The notes under the pieces are model-generated. The model worked only from the letters and a program-made list of their open reading frames with translations, was not told where the DNA came from and made no database searches. A stretch of 48,012 nucleotides of DNA. Origin: Zasmidium citrigriseum (Eukaryota; Ascomycota; Dothideomycetes; Mycosphaerellales; Mycosphaerellaceae). The DNA lies in NCBI GenBank assembly GCA_002786025.1, contig NHNW01000100.1:1-48012 (forward strand), written 5' to 3'. Numbering within the stretch: position 1 is the first letter of the stretch; every line of letters begins with the position of its first letter. A program made the translations under genes and the position numbers. This document shows, in pieces, positions 13,484-26,432 of this stretch.

Positions 13484-13507
13484 CGTAGCTAGTATATATA
13501 GCTAGTA
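13484..13507 (+). repeat. Paired 24-bp motif of element T, site 2
   Basis: Same half-site pair with a 13-bp period. The inverted equivalent lies at about 513-536 in copy 1. Confidence 0.65.
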
Positions 13508-13975
13508 TAAGAGTACTTTACTAACGATAGATAGGATACGTTAGTAGGTAGTAGTACCTTTAAGCTATACTACCTCTTTAACGAAACGGAGCGCGCGGTT
13601 ATTAGAAACTATATAACCTAGGACAAGACGATTATATCTTTATAGGCTTAGATAGATCTATACGGATACGACCTAGTTACATACGGATTTCTAGACGACC
13701 CGCTAATTTAAACGGCTACCGCGGCTAAGAAGATATATAATATCTTCGTTTAAGATACTAAAGACCTTTATCTAGAGGTAGGCGTCTTTACTAAGATTAT
13801 AATCTAAGAGCGTATACTAGCCGTCTTTAGAATTAAGCCTATGTTTATAGAGCTAGTTAGCCTCGAAGACCTTACTCTCCTCGATAACGATAAGACGCGG
13901 TAGATCTTACGGGGTCTTCGAATAGCTAATACGCGAATTAAGAGTAGAGAGCCCCTATACTTTACGGAGGCTAAT

Positions 13976-14101
13976 ATTAACTTCGAGGAGGCTAGTCCTA
14001 ACTTTAATAAGGCTAGTCTTAACTTTAATAAGGCTAGCTTTGACTTTAATAAGGCTAGCTTTAACTTTAATAAGGCTAGTTTTAATTTTAATAAGGCTAG
14101 T
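13976..14101 (+). repeat. Six tandem 21-bp coding units (x-N-F-N-K-A-S)
   Basis: The units start at 13976, 13997, 14018, 14039, 14060 and 14081. The first is degenerate (I-N-F-E-E-A-S). The next five read P/L/F-N/D-F-N-K-A-S. A 21-bp period keeps the frame, which supports a translated origin. Confidence 0.85.
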
Positions 14102-16150
14102 CTTAACGAGTCCGCTAGCGTAGCTAGTAGCCGTAGCCGGCTTAATATAGCTAATAAGCTAGTTAACTAGGCGATAGTAGAGGGTATAGGAGAGGAGGAG
14201 TTTAAGCTTACTATACTACTAACGGATCTAAATAGGAAGAGACTAAGTCTAGTTATACTAGACGTAGAGCCCGTATAAGGTAATAGCGACGTTTTAGACG
14301 ATAACTAGATATAGGACGATACCCTAGCGGACTTTAGAGACGATAAAATAGATCTCGACTAGGGTTACTATAGTAACTAACATATTAATATACTTAAGGA
14401 GGCTTTAGGCTCTTAATATAACTCTCTTCTCTCTATCTATATCTCTATCTCCTACTCTACGCTATTATACCTCGCCTTCCTAGTACGTTACTAAATAGCT
14501 TATAGGTCCCCCCGCGATCTCTACGATTAATAACACGAGAAAGCGAACGACAAAATAGTAGAGTACTTCGATCTAGGGTATTATAGTCTAATAAGCGCTT
14601 TAGGGAATATATCGTATCGCTAATTAGTCGTACCTAAGAGACGGAACTAACCTCGACATCGCTAGTAACTAGTAATCCTCTCCTAAGGCGGCGACTTTTC
14701 TAAACAATAAACAGCCTAGGAGCCTCTCGTCGAACTTATTCTTCTCCTACCTAGATACGAAGCTTACCTCTATCTACTTAGAATTAGATCGATACCTTAT
14801 ACTTCCGTAAGATTAAGGATATATATATTTATAAGGACAAATATAAAAAAGCGCTAACTAAATACTACTATTCGTAGTAGGATAAGGTATTATAATATAG
14901 CCTATATAAGAAGCTCGTTAAAAAACGAGGACGGTTACTATTCGAGTTTAGTAGTAGGAGGTCGAGCTCGTACGTATAGTAATTCTACTATAAGGGCGTT
15001 TCTAAGGAGGGTAAACCCTATATTATTTATTAAATCTACGGGGTACGATTAGTATATCTAGGCCTTAATATAGGGACGACGACTATAGATTAATATTTAT
15101 CTTCGAGAGGCTATCTAAGAGTAGTCGTAGTATAAGGACGTAACGATACTAAAGCTACGAAGGCTAAAGAGCTTATAGTACGTCTTATACGAATACCTAG
15201 ATCTACTAGCTACGTATACTAGCAACGCGTACGATACTAACGAAGAATAGATATAGAAAAAGCGTTTAGGATTTAGGGGAGAATCGCTAAGTCTAAACGA
15301 CTTTATAATACTATAGACTAACATAATTATTACTAATAGGTTACTATTAGATTTCTTCGAGCGAGATTTAGTATAACGAACGTACCTTTATTTTTATAAG
15401 GAACTATAGTTCCGCTCCTTAATAACTTAACGAGTACGGATTCGAGAACGCGAGAAGTAGGTAATATAGCAACTATAAGGACAAATTAATAAGTGTAACG
15501 TAGTCGCTTTCGCTATTAATACGTAGTCTACTAGGTTAATACGGGCGTCGTTCCTTAGTATTAAGGGCTATTAGATTAATCCTACTTAGATATACTATAA
15601 GGAGCTACTCGATTTCCCTACTATTTATAGCTAATATACTAGAGAGAATATAGCGAAACTAGTTAAGAAGGCGATAACTACCTATAGATATAATATAAAA
15701 CTAACCGCCTTAACGACTAATAACGCTAGTAAAAATAGGACCCTATATCGCGCCGTATACGTACTATAAAGATATAAAGCGCTAAACGTTCTAACGAATT
15801 ATAGTCTAAAGGTAGTTTAGAAGCTATCTCGTTCTACTAACCTTACCTAGCTTACGAGACTAGAAATATAGGTCGAGGCCGTAAGTATAGAGAACGAAAT
15901 AGAGTCTAACGAGTAGGTTTACGATCTAAACGCGGATAGTCCGAAGATATATTACTTTCTATACTTTACGTATATTATATAGTTAGCGATTCGAGCTCTA
16001 TTCTCGGAGCTAAAGCTAGAGCTAGAGAATAACGACCTAGAGAAGACGATTAATAATACTACCTCTCGTAAGGAACTTAAAAAGATTAAAGCTAGGAACA
16101 ACGTAGATAATATTCCCCTAGTCCTTTTTAAAGTAAGTTTTAGACTTAGC

Positions 16151-16174
16151 CGTAGCTAGTACGCGTAGCTAGTA
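16151..16174 (+). repeat. Paired 24-bp motif of element T, site 3
   Basis: CGTAGCTAGTA, 2 bp, CGTAGCTAGTA. Confidence 0.7.
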
Positions 16175-17538
16175 ATAGACATCTCTAATTAATAATCTAT
16201 AGATTCGACAAATAGCGATCTACGTTAATTAGAACTTACCGCGGATAGAGGCTTTCGAACGTATTTAGGTTAAAGTAAATAAGAAACCTATTATAACTAA
16301 AGCCGCGATAGCCTAGAACGAAAGATAGATATAGGATATATTTTAGAAGCTTTAACTTATCTAAGATATTAAGATACGATTCGACTCGATATACTATATA
16401 CTTATTCGACTATATCTTCTCTAAGACTCTATTAATAAATACTATAAGGAGTATAAGCTTAACTAGCTAGAGCTCTCTAATACTAAGTAGAATTAAGTTA
16501 AATACCTTATTAAGTTAGCGAGGCCTTTCGCTAAAGCGATAGCGCTTATAAGTCGGTTATATAGGCTAATACTACACCTTATCTTTAGGTTATATAACTA
16601 CATTTTTAATAGTATAGATACTACTCGATAGTAACTTAAGAAGAAACGGAAGCTATAGAAAAAGAGAATACTCGTAGCTCTAGAGGTAGCGTAGGAAAAG
16701 CTTAATAAATACTACTCGTAGACGTTTAAATTATTCGGCGATCTATATAGTATTACTATCCTACTCTATCTATCGTAGAAGCGCGAGTTATAGTAGCTAC
16801 CTAAATAGGCTTTAGAACTAGAGTAGGAAGAATATTATTAGAACTATCTTAAGAAGCTCTTTCGAAAGTATTCTAAAGCTAAAAGCGGCTCGTAGTAGAA
16901 CTCGTAAGGTAGATAGCGTAAGAGATAGAAGCTTACGAAGTAGTTACGACTCTTTCGAGGAAATTCGAGTTAGACGAGCTCTTCTTAATACGTAGACGAC
17001 GACCCTATAGAAGAGTTCTTTCGTTATAAACGAAAAGGTACGTTAACTATAGCTAGTACCTATCGCTAGTAGCCGCTACTAGTTACTTATAGTAGTCTAA
17101 CGTATCTAGACTTTTCGAACCTCTATAATATAGTTAGTAACGATATCCTTACTTAGTAGGCATATATTAAGTAATAGTTCCCTATAATTGCGAAGATTAC
17201 TAGAGACGTACTCTATATACCTAGAGTAGGAATTAGATACGAGAGGGCCTTTAGTATTACTCGCTACTAAGCTCGTTACAATCGGTTATACTATCTAGAT
17301 ATCTTTCGCGCTATTATAATGTATCGCTACTATCTTCGTTAAGAGTTAAGGTAGATAGAATAGTCTAATAAGGATTCGTTCGAGTAGTAGATAGAGGACG
17401 ACGTACTAGAGTATAAGATCGCTACTAAGGAGAATCTCTACTATATTAGTAACGAAGGGGAAGGCGGCGTACTAAAGAGAAGAAAAACGCGTACCTAAAG
17501 TAGAAAGAAGCCTACTATATTAGATACTACTCTTAAGG

Positions 17539-17562
17539 CGTAGTTAGTAGGCGTAGCTAGCG
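17539..17562 (+). repeat. Paired 24-bp motif of element T, site 4
   Basis: CGTAGTTAGTA, 2 bp, CGTAGCTAGCG. One half-site has a C-to-T change. Confidence 0.65.
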
Positions 17563-18630
17563 TTTACGTACTTCTTAGCGTCTTAGTAGTAATTTAAAAG
17601 CTTCCCTTTTCCTCGCTCTTACTATCTTCCTTTCTTTAACCTCTAAAACATACCCGCTATCTACTCTAATTAATTCCTAAGTAATTAAGCCCTTCTCGAT
17701 ATACCTAGTCTAATAGATAAGGATAAATATAACGACGAACTCAATAATAACGATAAGGTTAATAACGATATACTATCCTCCCCGCTACTACGAAAACGTA
17801 TAGAAGTACTACCCGCTAGTTAACCCTTAGCTTCGGATATAGATAGACCTATATCGTAGAAGACTATAGTATAAAGTACCTATCGTTAGCTAAGTACCTA
17901 ATCTAACGACGGTTTTAGAACCCTAAAGCTAGTCTATCTCGACTATAAACGTCCTCGAAAGCCCCTCGTAAAATAGTACTAGTAAAGGCGCCGCGTAAAA
18001 CTACGAAAGTACCTTAATAAAAGAAGAGAGCTAAGATAGCGATTAGAAAGGTATAAAAAAGCGTAGCCTAAACTAGGCGTAAGAAAGTTATCGCGAAGAA
18101 AACGGATTATAATATACCTCGTAAACGACGAAAATTTAATACTAGTCGAGCTACTCTACGTAAGATTTAGAAATATTAGGGCTCTACGAAATCCGGGTAT
18201 TCCCTCCTTATATAAAAGGTACCCTTCTAACGACTAGTTTAAGAGATTTCTAGCGAGTAGGCTATAGGTAGGGAGATTATAAGATAGTAGGCGTCCACGA
18301 TTAAGGTATTATAAGAAGCCGCCGAAGCGTTCCTTATCTTAGAATTCGAGTACTCTAACCTACTAGCTATCTACGCGAAACGCGTTACCCTTATATCGAA
18401 GGATATAGCTCTATATAAAAAGCTATAGTAGCGCTAGACTAGCCGAGATTAGTAAGAATAGTACTAATAAATATCTATTCTTCCCTAAGTCTTTCCGTGT
18501 ATTTTCCCGCGTTTTTAAGTAGTATATAAAGGGTTTTTACCCGTAGTAAAGTATAAGGTAAAGTATAATCCTCGCGGCTTACTATATGTTTTTTCCCTAG
18601 CTTCTACTAGCTACGTAGGCTAGCTACAGC

Positions 18631-18635
18631 TCCTT
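18631..18635. repeat. Target-site duplication of Gypsy 1, left copy
   Basis: TCCTT, identical to 26433-26437. Confidence 0.9.
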
Positions 18636-18847
18636 TATAAGGACATCTAAGCTAAGAGAGCCTAAGGTAGCGATCTATAGCCTCTCTGCTAGTACTCTAA
18701 GGCCGTACTAGTATCTAACTAGAGGCTTAGCGCCTATACTACTTTTTAGGAGGTTTCTACTTCTCCTCTTTCGCTCCTTAGATAATACTTAATCGGATAT
18801 TCGTACTACTTACTCGTATCGCTATTTCCTACTTCTACGCCCTTATA
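18636..18847 (+). repeat. Gypsy 1 5' LTR
   Basis: 212 bp, TATAAGGA...CTTATA. The ends fit TG...CA after CA/TG-to-TA mutation. It aligns without gaps to 26221-26432. Confidence 0.93.
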
Positions 18848-18999
18848 GTATATTGTCTTATAACCCTACTAAGGGGAGTAGCTATAGCGAGTACAGTATA
18901 CTATAGTAGAACTACTAGAACTACCTCGATAGCCGAGCTAGTTACTATATTACTCTCTAAACGTAGTTTAAAGACCTCTATATACGTATAGTTTAGAGA

Positions 19000-20460
19000 A
19001 GCTTAAACTCTCGTACCTACGAAGAGCCCTCGAACTAGCTATAGAATAACGCTAATTCGTTATAGCGACGTAGTAGGCGAACTCTCTCTAAACCGCTAGA
19101 GAACGATACCTCCTCCTTAGACTACTTCCTCTATACCTAACGACGACGTATACGACTAGCTAGGCCGCGGTACGCCTCTAAGATAGTAGAGGAACGTATT
19201 AACGAAGGCCGCGAGTATAGTAGTACTATAGAGGATACCCTAGGTCGCGACTAAGACGCCCAAGATACCTAACTTAGTACTAGCGTTAATACTTCGCCCC
19301 TCGGCGGCGTGTAACGCCTAGAGGGGCTACGAGACGCTATCCTATAGGCCTAGAAGCGCTAGTTCGAAGAACTATCTAACTAAGATACTAGCGCTATAAC
19401 GGCTAAATAGCTCGAAGCGTACGTAAAGAAGCTAAACGCCCTTTATAGTATTCTCGAACTTAAGAAACGTAAACGTATCTAGTCGGACACTAGAGACGAC
19501 GTTTCCCGTACGGGTAGCTACCGTAAAACCTCTAAGACGACCTCGATAGAACGCTAGCTCTAAAGACTCTTTAAAAAAGGAAGGGTTAATAAATTAAAGA
19601 CCTATACTATCTAGGCCTACTAACGCTAGGTTAAGAACGTTAATAAAGAGTTCGAGATCTTTAGGTATACCGACTATAATACCTACTAAAGAAGCTTATA
19701 GATATCGAAGAGTATATTATATAACGATATCGCTAGTACGATTAACCGTCGCCTCGACTAGAGGGACGAAAAGGGAGACCTATACTAGGCGGAACTACGA
19801 TAGATCGTCTAAGACGCCGTATAGAGCCTAGCCGTCCGTCGGGCTACCCTCGTAGAGGCGTTCTTCCTATCTAAGATTAAGGAAGGATAGTCCTACTCCC
19901 GCTTCTATACCTATATAAAGGGGTTAGAAGACTAAATATCTAATAAGATCGAACCTAAGGACCTCTATATTAACTTCTACTTCTTACGCCTACTAACGTA
20001 GGTACGTAAGAAGATAATTAAACTAGAAACCCTTAAATCTATTAAGGATACTAACGAACTATTCTTAAGAGCCTACTAGATCGAGTAATCTCTAAGCTCC
20101 TCTAGTAACGGTACTACGCTAAACCCTAGCCGCGGGCGTACTAGTATAGTACTAAGCGCTAGACGAAACTAGAACTCTAGGCCTAATAACTTAGGTTCTA
20201 ATAAGAAGGACCGCGAGAACTATAGATAGCGAAACGATCGTAGTAGTAAGAGACGCTAAGACGATAGGAGGGACGATAGACGTCCTAACTATTAGGAGTA
20301 CTCCTCGTATAGGCCGCTAGCGCCCCGCTATAACGCCGCCGCTAGCGTACTAGAGTAGACGCCTTCTAACGACTCTCGCCTTACCTACTATAGCGTTAAC
20401 GCCGTCGAAGTCGAAAGCGATTTAGACTATAACGATACGGGAAATAGTAACCCCTAATTA
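19000..20460 (+). pseudogene. gag: Gypsy 1 gag
   Basis: The plus frame at about 19560-20450 encodes a capsid-like region: alternating basic and aromatic residues with the pattern expected of a retrotransposon Gag. It is followed by an Arg/Asp/Ser-rich stretch at about 20200-20330. The start is uncertain because ATG codons are lost. I could not confirm a CCHC knuckle; Cys codons (TGY) would read as TAY here. The frame is broken by many RIP stops. Confidence 0.65.
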
Positions 20461-23400
20461 TAAACTTATCTCCTCTATAATTAGGGAAAACCTTACGAGA
20501 GAGGTAAAAGAGGATCGCCGTAGACGTAACTATTACTAGCGCTATAGGACTAATTACTCTCCGCGCCCTCGTTAATAGCGGAGCGTAGTTAAATCTTGTC
20601 TCTACGTACGCTATAGGGTAGTTATCTCTACTAACGTTAGATCTTCCTACTCTAAGGGCTAAATTCCTTAACGATAACCCTATAACGTTATATAAGGCTT
20701 ACTTAGCTACCCTCGCTATTAACGATAGTATAGGGAAGACGAGAGAGTTAGAGCAAATCCTTTAGACTAGTACCTTTATAGGCTATAACCTTATACTAGG
20801 GTAGGACTAGCTAGAAGATACTAACCTAGCTATTAGCTTCCGAGCTAGGACCTTTACGTAGTCGCTACGGGACTCCTCTAACCCCTCCGAATCCTCGCGA
20901 ACGTCCTAGATACTCGTAGCTATTATAGACGGTACGGCTAGCTTCTAACTTCCCTTAGGGGAGTAGCTTATAGCTTCTACGCTACTAGACTAACTATACG
21001 CTAACGACGACCCGAGGGTAAACCCCTCTAAAGTAGATAGACTATAGGGAGGAGAGATCTCCTCCGTAGAGTTAGCTATCGCCGAGCCTACCGCCGTATT
21101 TACTCTCTAAGGGGGTGGAGACTAGGACCCTACGACTATTAATCCGAACCGATAGGGCTACCGATAGTAGACCGCTACTATTACGATCTATAACTAGTAT
21201 AAGGCCGCCTACGCGTAAGAGCCTAATCTTAAAGACCTTCCCTAGTAAGTCCTTCTAGCTTTACTAGCTATAGTAGAGATAGAGTACCTCGCGGGCGTTC
21301 TACTAGAGTACTACAACTTCGCTAATGTCTTTAATACTAAGCTAGTAGGCATTATTACCTAGTACTCCGAGTACGACTATACTATCGAGCTAGAGGAAGG
21401 TAAGAGCCTACCTTAACTACTAATCTATAACCTTTCGTAATAAGAGCTTACTATATTACGCGAGTATATTAACAACGCCTTAAAGAACGGCTAGATTAGG
21501 CTAAGTAAATCCCCTTATAGTACCCCTATTCTCTTTATACTAAAGAAGGATAGTAGTATATAGTTATACGTTAACTATAGAGGTCTTAATAAGATTATAA
21601 TTAAGAACTACTACCTACTACTACTTATTAGTAAGCTACTAGACCGTTTAGGTAACGCGAAGGTCTTTACTAAGCTAGATCTTAAAGACGTATACTACTA
21701 GCTCTAAATCTAGTCTAGGGACGAATAGAAGACGGCCTTTAAGACGAGATATAGCTTATTTAAATACCTCGTTATACCCTTTAGGCTCGCTAACGTACCT
21801 ACTACGTTCTAGTCCTATATTAATAAGGCTTTAGCTAGCTTAGTAGATAATATCTGTATTGTTTATCTCGATAATATCCTAATCTACTCCCCTAACCCCG
21901 AGACGTATAAGGAGTACGTCTAGTAAGTCCTCGAGAGGCTTAGGGAATAGAAGCTATTTACTAAACCCTCGAAATACGAGTTCTATACTATAGAGGTTGA
22001 ATTCCTAGGCTTTATTATTACCCCTAATAGTATAAAGATAGATTAATTAAGGGTTGCTAGTATTACTAACTAGCTAGTACTAAAGAGCTACTAAGACGTC
22101 TAAGTCTTCCTTAGATTCGCTAACTTCTACTACCGCTTTATTTAGGGATATTCGCGGCTCGTACGCCTACTTAACGAGCTACTCTCTAGTAGTACCCTCG
22201 CGCCTACGAAGAAGGGATAGAAAGCTATTATAAGACCCCCGTAGTAGTAGACTAATATAGTAGCCGAATCCTTTAAAACTCTTAAGAAGGTATTTACTAA
22301 AGCACCTCTACTTAAACACTTCGATCCTAGGCTACTAATTATAGTAATTACGGACGCCTCTAACGCGGCCTACGTAGGTATCCTCCTATAGCCTAATAAC
22401 TCTAATCCGCTATAGAAATACTAGTACCCCGTTACCTATTATTCGAAGAGCTTTATTAATTACGAGGTCCGCTATAGTACCCCTAATAAGGAACTTATAG
22501 CTATCTTAGAATACTTTAAAACGTAGAGGTACTACCTCGAGAGCGCTACGTACCTAATCCGAGTTATAACCGATTACTATAACCTTCGGTACTTTATAAT
22601 AATATAGAGCCTAACTACTAGGTAGGCTCGTATCGTAGAGAGGTTAGTCTACTACGATTTTATAATCGAATATAAACTAGGGAAGTTAAATCCCTCCGAT
22701 AGCCTATCTAGGAGGCTAGACTACTTCGCTAGCTTTAAAGAAAGTACTAAGAAGCATTAACTTTAGGGAATACTACTAATTTTATAGTAAAAGTTAGGAG
22801 CCTACTCTACTAAGGACGGTTATAGCCCTATAGCGCTACTAGAATACCCTCGTATAGGCCTTAAGAATATAGCGGATACCTACCTCGAGGGAACTAGGTA
22901 GTCTAATCCTCTACTACTTACTACCTTCGAAGCCGAACAAAATAGTAAGGCTAAAGAGCGATACGACGGTCCTTCTAATACTATAGAGTAACTACTCCTT
23001 ACCCGAGCTAGCCTCTACTCTACTAGCGGGCTATCGAATTATCGATTAGTACTACCTCGCTTCCTCGTTACCGTAGTAGCGAAGGATAAGTCGTCCTTTA
23101 ACGCTAAACCGCCTAAATCCCTTCTAGATCTTATTAAGGAAGTCTAATAAAGGGACGCCTTTATTTAAGATATCCGAGAAGTAGTTATAGCGAAAGGGCG
23201 AGACGGGTTAGGCAAGACCCTAGAGAGTACTAAGGACTATACCTTCGATACTAATAGCCTCCTACGAAGGGATAGTTAGGTATATGTACCCTAATCCTTA
23301 GCCTTACGCGTAGAGATACTATTCTATAACTACGACGACCCTATAGCGGGCTACTACGGTTAGCGACGTATATAGGTAATTATCTCGTTAAAGTACGAGT

Positions 23401-24680
23401 AGAAAGGTCTCTCTAAAGACGTTCGTAAGTACTACTAGGAGTACGACGTCTACTAACGAGCTAAAAGCAAGTACTACTAGCCCTATAGCGAACTCTAGCC
23501 CTTACTAGTACCTACCTAGCCCTAGTCCTACCTCTTTATAGACTTCGTTACTAGCCTACTACCTTTAAAGGGTTTTAATAGTAAGGTCTACGATTCGGTA
23601 CTTATTATCGTTAATCGATTTTTAAAGTTTGTATAGTATATACTAATAACGAAGGATATCGACGCCCCTAGCCTAGCGGACCTATTCTACTATATAGTTA
23701 TCGCCCTTACTAGCCCGCTAGACGATATCGTCTTAGACCGCGGTTTAGTCTTTATATCTAAGTACTAGAGCGCCTTCTACTACTACCTTGTAATTAAACG
23801 TAAGCTTAGTACTACCTTCTACCTATAGACGGATAGATAAACCAAGCGTTAGAACTAGTAACTTAAAGCCTACCTTCGTATATACTATAATTAGGAATAA
23901 GATAACTAGGCGAGGCTATTGTTAACTATAGCATTCGCCTATAACTCTAAGACGTATACTAGCTATTATAAATTACCTATTAAGGTAGCGTTTAGAGTAC
24001 CCCTAAATATACTAGATAGTATTCGACGCGAATACCTAACGAGGGGAGGGAAGAAAGTAGACGAGCTTACTAAATAGGCAACTAACTAGCTTCTATAACG
24101 ACGACTCGAGTTCGATAAGGTAGTAAAGAACCTCTAGTACGTATAAGAACTATAGACTAAGTACTATAACTATATAGTACTAGCTAAGTACTACGACGTT
24201 AGCGAGTAGGTACTCCTAGTAGTAAAGAACGTTTATATACGGCGGCTATATAAGAAGCTTAATAATAAGTACCTAGGCCCTTTTATAATTACTAAGCGGA
24301 TTAGTAGGTAGGCGTATAAGCTTAACCTACTACTATTAATAAAAAGGTTCTACCTAGTATTCTATATCTCGCTATTAGAGCTATACCGTATACGCCCTAG
24401 GTACTAGCTACTACTAGTCGAAGAACTCCTCGAGGATAGAATAGATCTAGCCTACAAAGTCGAGAAAATCCTAACCTACCGCCGCGATAAGTACGGAACG
24501 ATATAGTATCGGATACGGTAGGTAGGCTAGTCTTAAGACTACGACGATTAGATAAGGGAAGAGGAGCTCGAAGACTATTAGGAACTCCTTAATAAGTACT
24601 ACTAGTAATACTCCGAGCTCGCTAACCCCTCTCCGCTATCTCCCTACTAGTAACCCGTAAAAGAGACGTAGCGCGGGCGA
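20461..24680 (+). pseudogene. pol: Gypsy 1 pol: protease, reverse transcriptase, RNase H, integrase, chromodomain
   Basis: Protease: L-V-N-S-G-A at about 20569-20586, where the catalytic Asp codon GAT has become AAT. Reverse transcriptase: K-K-D-S-S near 21543, Y-R-G-L-N-K near 21580, L-D-L-K-D near 21675, and the active site Y-L-D-N-I-L-I-Y-S at 21864-21890, with the second Asp changed to Asn. RNase H: T-D-A-S-N near 22350. Integrase: F-I-D-F-V-T near 23533 (first catalytic Asp) and D-R-G near 23735 (second). Chromodomain at about 24430-24530, with V-E-K-I-L and R-R-D-K-Y-G-T visible. The order is that of a Ty3/Gypsy chromovirus. Stops throughout are TAG/TAA from CAG, CAA or TGG. The exact end is not determined. 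Confidence 0.93.
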
Positions 24681-24849
24681 GGACGTCTAAGAAAAGACGA
24701 ACGAGAAGAGAGAAGGTACCCCTTACGGTCCTCTCGCTACTAAATTACTATTTAAAGATTTCCTTTATACGTTAGGACTAAGAGATTAAAGGATTTATTT
24801 ATAAGTTCTCTCTATTTACTATCTATAGACTACTACGACTATTTCGCGG

Positions 24850-25420
24850 TCTTTCTAGGGCTACGCTAACCCCTCTCCGCTATAGATAGTAAAACCTAGG
24901 AACTTAGAGCTAACGAGCTTCTATTATTACTACCCTATAAACGCCGCTAAGAACGCCTTAACGAGTATGCTAGCCGTAGTAGACGAGGCGCTTCTCGCTA
25001 TTATTTAGCGTCTAAAGTACCTACTACTCCTATACTAAGTCTACTACGATATTAGCTAGGTAGGAACCTAGTAGCTCTCCGCGGCTATCCTTAAAGGCCT
25101 TCTTATTCGCCTTACGACTCTTACGCCGAGCCTAAATCTACTTTAGCTAGGCCGTCTTATCGAACTTCTTAACCTCTAACTCGGCTAAGACGTCCTTCTT
25201 AAACTATACGATAGTAGTAAACACCTTCGAGGTATAGTCGCAGAAGGCGCTAACGCGGCGCTATACGCGCTTAGCGTCGTTCTAGATGGTAGGATAGATA
25301 GCGAGTATACGTAGGTACTCGAGGATATTAGCGTAGCGCGCGAGTTTAGAGAGGAGCTAATAGCGGAGTTAGTATAGATAGACGCTAGATAGGGACTAGA
25401 GAACTTACAGTAGTATAAGA
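24850..25420 (-). pseudogene. Antisense frame between Gypsy 1 pol and 3' LTR
   Basis: On the minus strand one frame from about 25420 down to about 24900 is Lys/Glu/Arg-rich and helical in character, broken only by TAG/TAA. It includes A-F-C-D-Y-T around 25240 with a Cys codon (TGC) that escaped RIP, and Q-F-K-K-D-V-L-A-E-L near 25200. It may begin further right. The family is not recognised. An equivalent antisense frame exists in Gypsy 2. The frame-like reading could be chance, since TGA stops are depleted here. Confidence 0.45.
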
Positions 25421-26201
25421 AGGCTTACTACTACTCGATTTGTAGCTAGTATAAGGAGTACTATTACTAGCGGAGTACTTCTCGCTAACTAGTAGCTACG
25501 TCTACTACTAAATAGTAGGGACTAGCTACTAATAGCGAATATACTCGTAGTAGATAGTACTATAGCGTACCTTTAGAACGCCCTCGAGAGGAGGGGGGTA
25601 CTTATACGTATAGCGAATCTCGGACTAACTAATACCCGCCTTATAAGGACTATACGCGTATAGCGGTATCTCTATATCCGCCGACGGAACGGGTATATTA
25701 CTAAACTAATCGAGTAGGCTAGCTATACCTATATCGCTACGCGATCCGTTACTACTACTACTACTACTAGGGGTATAAGGAGTACTACTTATATTATAGA
25801 GTAGAGTCGTAGCGAAGTCGGTATTAGTAGGCGTACGTAGAGAGTTATTATTATTGTTATTCTAACTATTAATAGCGTTCTAACCCGATATAGAGGGAAG
25901 CGTAATAGACGGATAGTAGATAGTTAGTAGTAGTAAAGAGAAGAAGGAAATAGAAGAAGAAGCGGGCTTTTATACTAATAGTAGTACGGGCCCGATAGCG
26001 CTACTACTACGTACCTATTACGAGCCTACTCCGCCCTTATTTACGAGGGGTATATTTACTAATAGCTAGAATTATATACTCGGCTTACTAATAGCGCCGT
26101 ACGTACGTACCGAGACGGCTCTACTACTTTTACGATAACGACTTAGTTTAAGCTAATCGATAAACTTACTCGAGTTAATAATACGACCTAAGGGTAGGCC
26201 G

Positions 26202-26220
26202 CTAAAGGGGGGGGGGATAA
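26202..26220 (+). other. Gypsy 1 polypurine tract
   Basis: A-rich start, a run of ten or more G, then ATAA, ending directly at the 3' LTR. This is the expected position and composition of the plus-strand primer site. Confidence 0.8.
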
Positions 26221-26432
26221 TATAAGGATATCTAAGCTAAGAGAGCCTAAGGTAGCAATCTATAGCCTCTCTACTAGTACTCCGAGGCCGTACTAGTATC
26301 TAACTAGAGGCTTAGCGCCTATACTACTTTTTAGGAGGTTTCTACTTCTCCTCTTTCGCTCCTTAGATAATACTTAATCGGATATTCGTACTACTTACTT
26401 GTATTGCTATTTCCTACTTCTACGCTCTTATA
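26221..26432 (+). repeat. Gypsy 1 3' LTR
   Basis: 212 bp, about 96% identical to 18636-18847. All differences are C/T or G/A. Confidence 0.93.

Larger units (their letters stand above)
12940..14380 (+). pseudogene. RIP-destroyed gene of element T with C-terminal heptad repeats
   Basis: The plus frame that contains the heptad repeats extends to a stop near 14380. Its order is: a basic, coiled-coil-like amino part (about 13000-13450), a middle part (about 13650-13970), the heptad block, then an acidic Asp/Glu-rich tail (about 14160-14370). Copy 1 carries an extra 76 codons at 13270/13271. The start cannot be chosen because ATG codons are gone. No family is recognised, so a role in transposition is only a guess. 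Confidence 0.5.
14381..18630 (+). other. Interior of element T, probably decayed coding sequence, unidentified
   Basis: The stretch is rich in plus-strand codon-like runs of Lys, Glu and Arg (for example around 14980-15090, 15960-16130 and 16420-16530). No diagnostic transposase residues can be picked out through the RIP damage. 18480-18630 looks non-coding and contains a TATATAAAGGG-like sequence near 18533, perhaps a promoter of the gene that follows beyond the Gypsy 1 insertion. Confidence 0.4.
18636..26432 (+). mobile_element. Gypsy 1: complete Ty3/Gypsy chromovirus, heavily RIPed, nested in element T
   Basis: Equal 212-bp LTRs flank an internal region with protease, reverse transcriptase, RNase H, integrase and chromodomain in Ty3/Gypsy order. 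It is bounded by a perfect 5-bp target duplication. The LTRs differ at 8 positions, all transitions, so the element inserted relatively recently before RIP or was RIPed soon after insertion. It is inactive: every catalytic region carries TAG/TAA stops. A 1.5 kb stretch between pol and the 3' LTR holds an antisense frame. Confidence 0.95.

Noticed and set aside
15115..15324. 69-residue minus-strand open frame
   Set aside because: It lies antisense to the decayed coding strand of T, has Tyr/Ser-rich composition typical of RIPed DNA, and has no motif.
26202..26216. Poly-G run as an assembly artefact
   Set aside because: It sits exactly before the 3' LTR, where a polypurine tract belongs.
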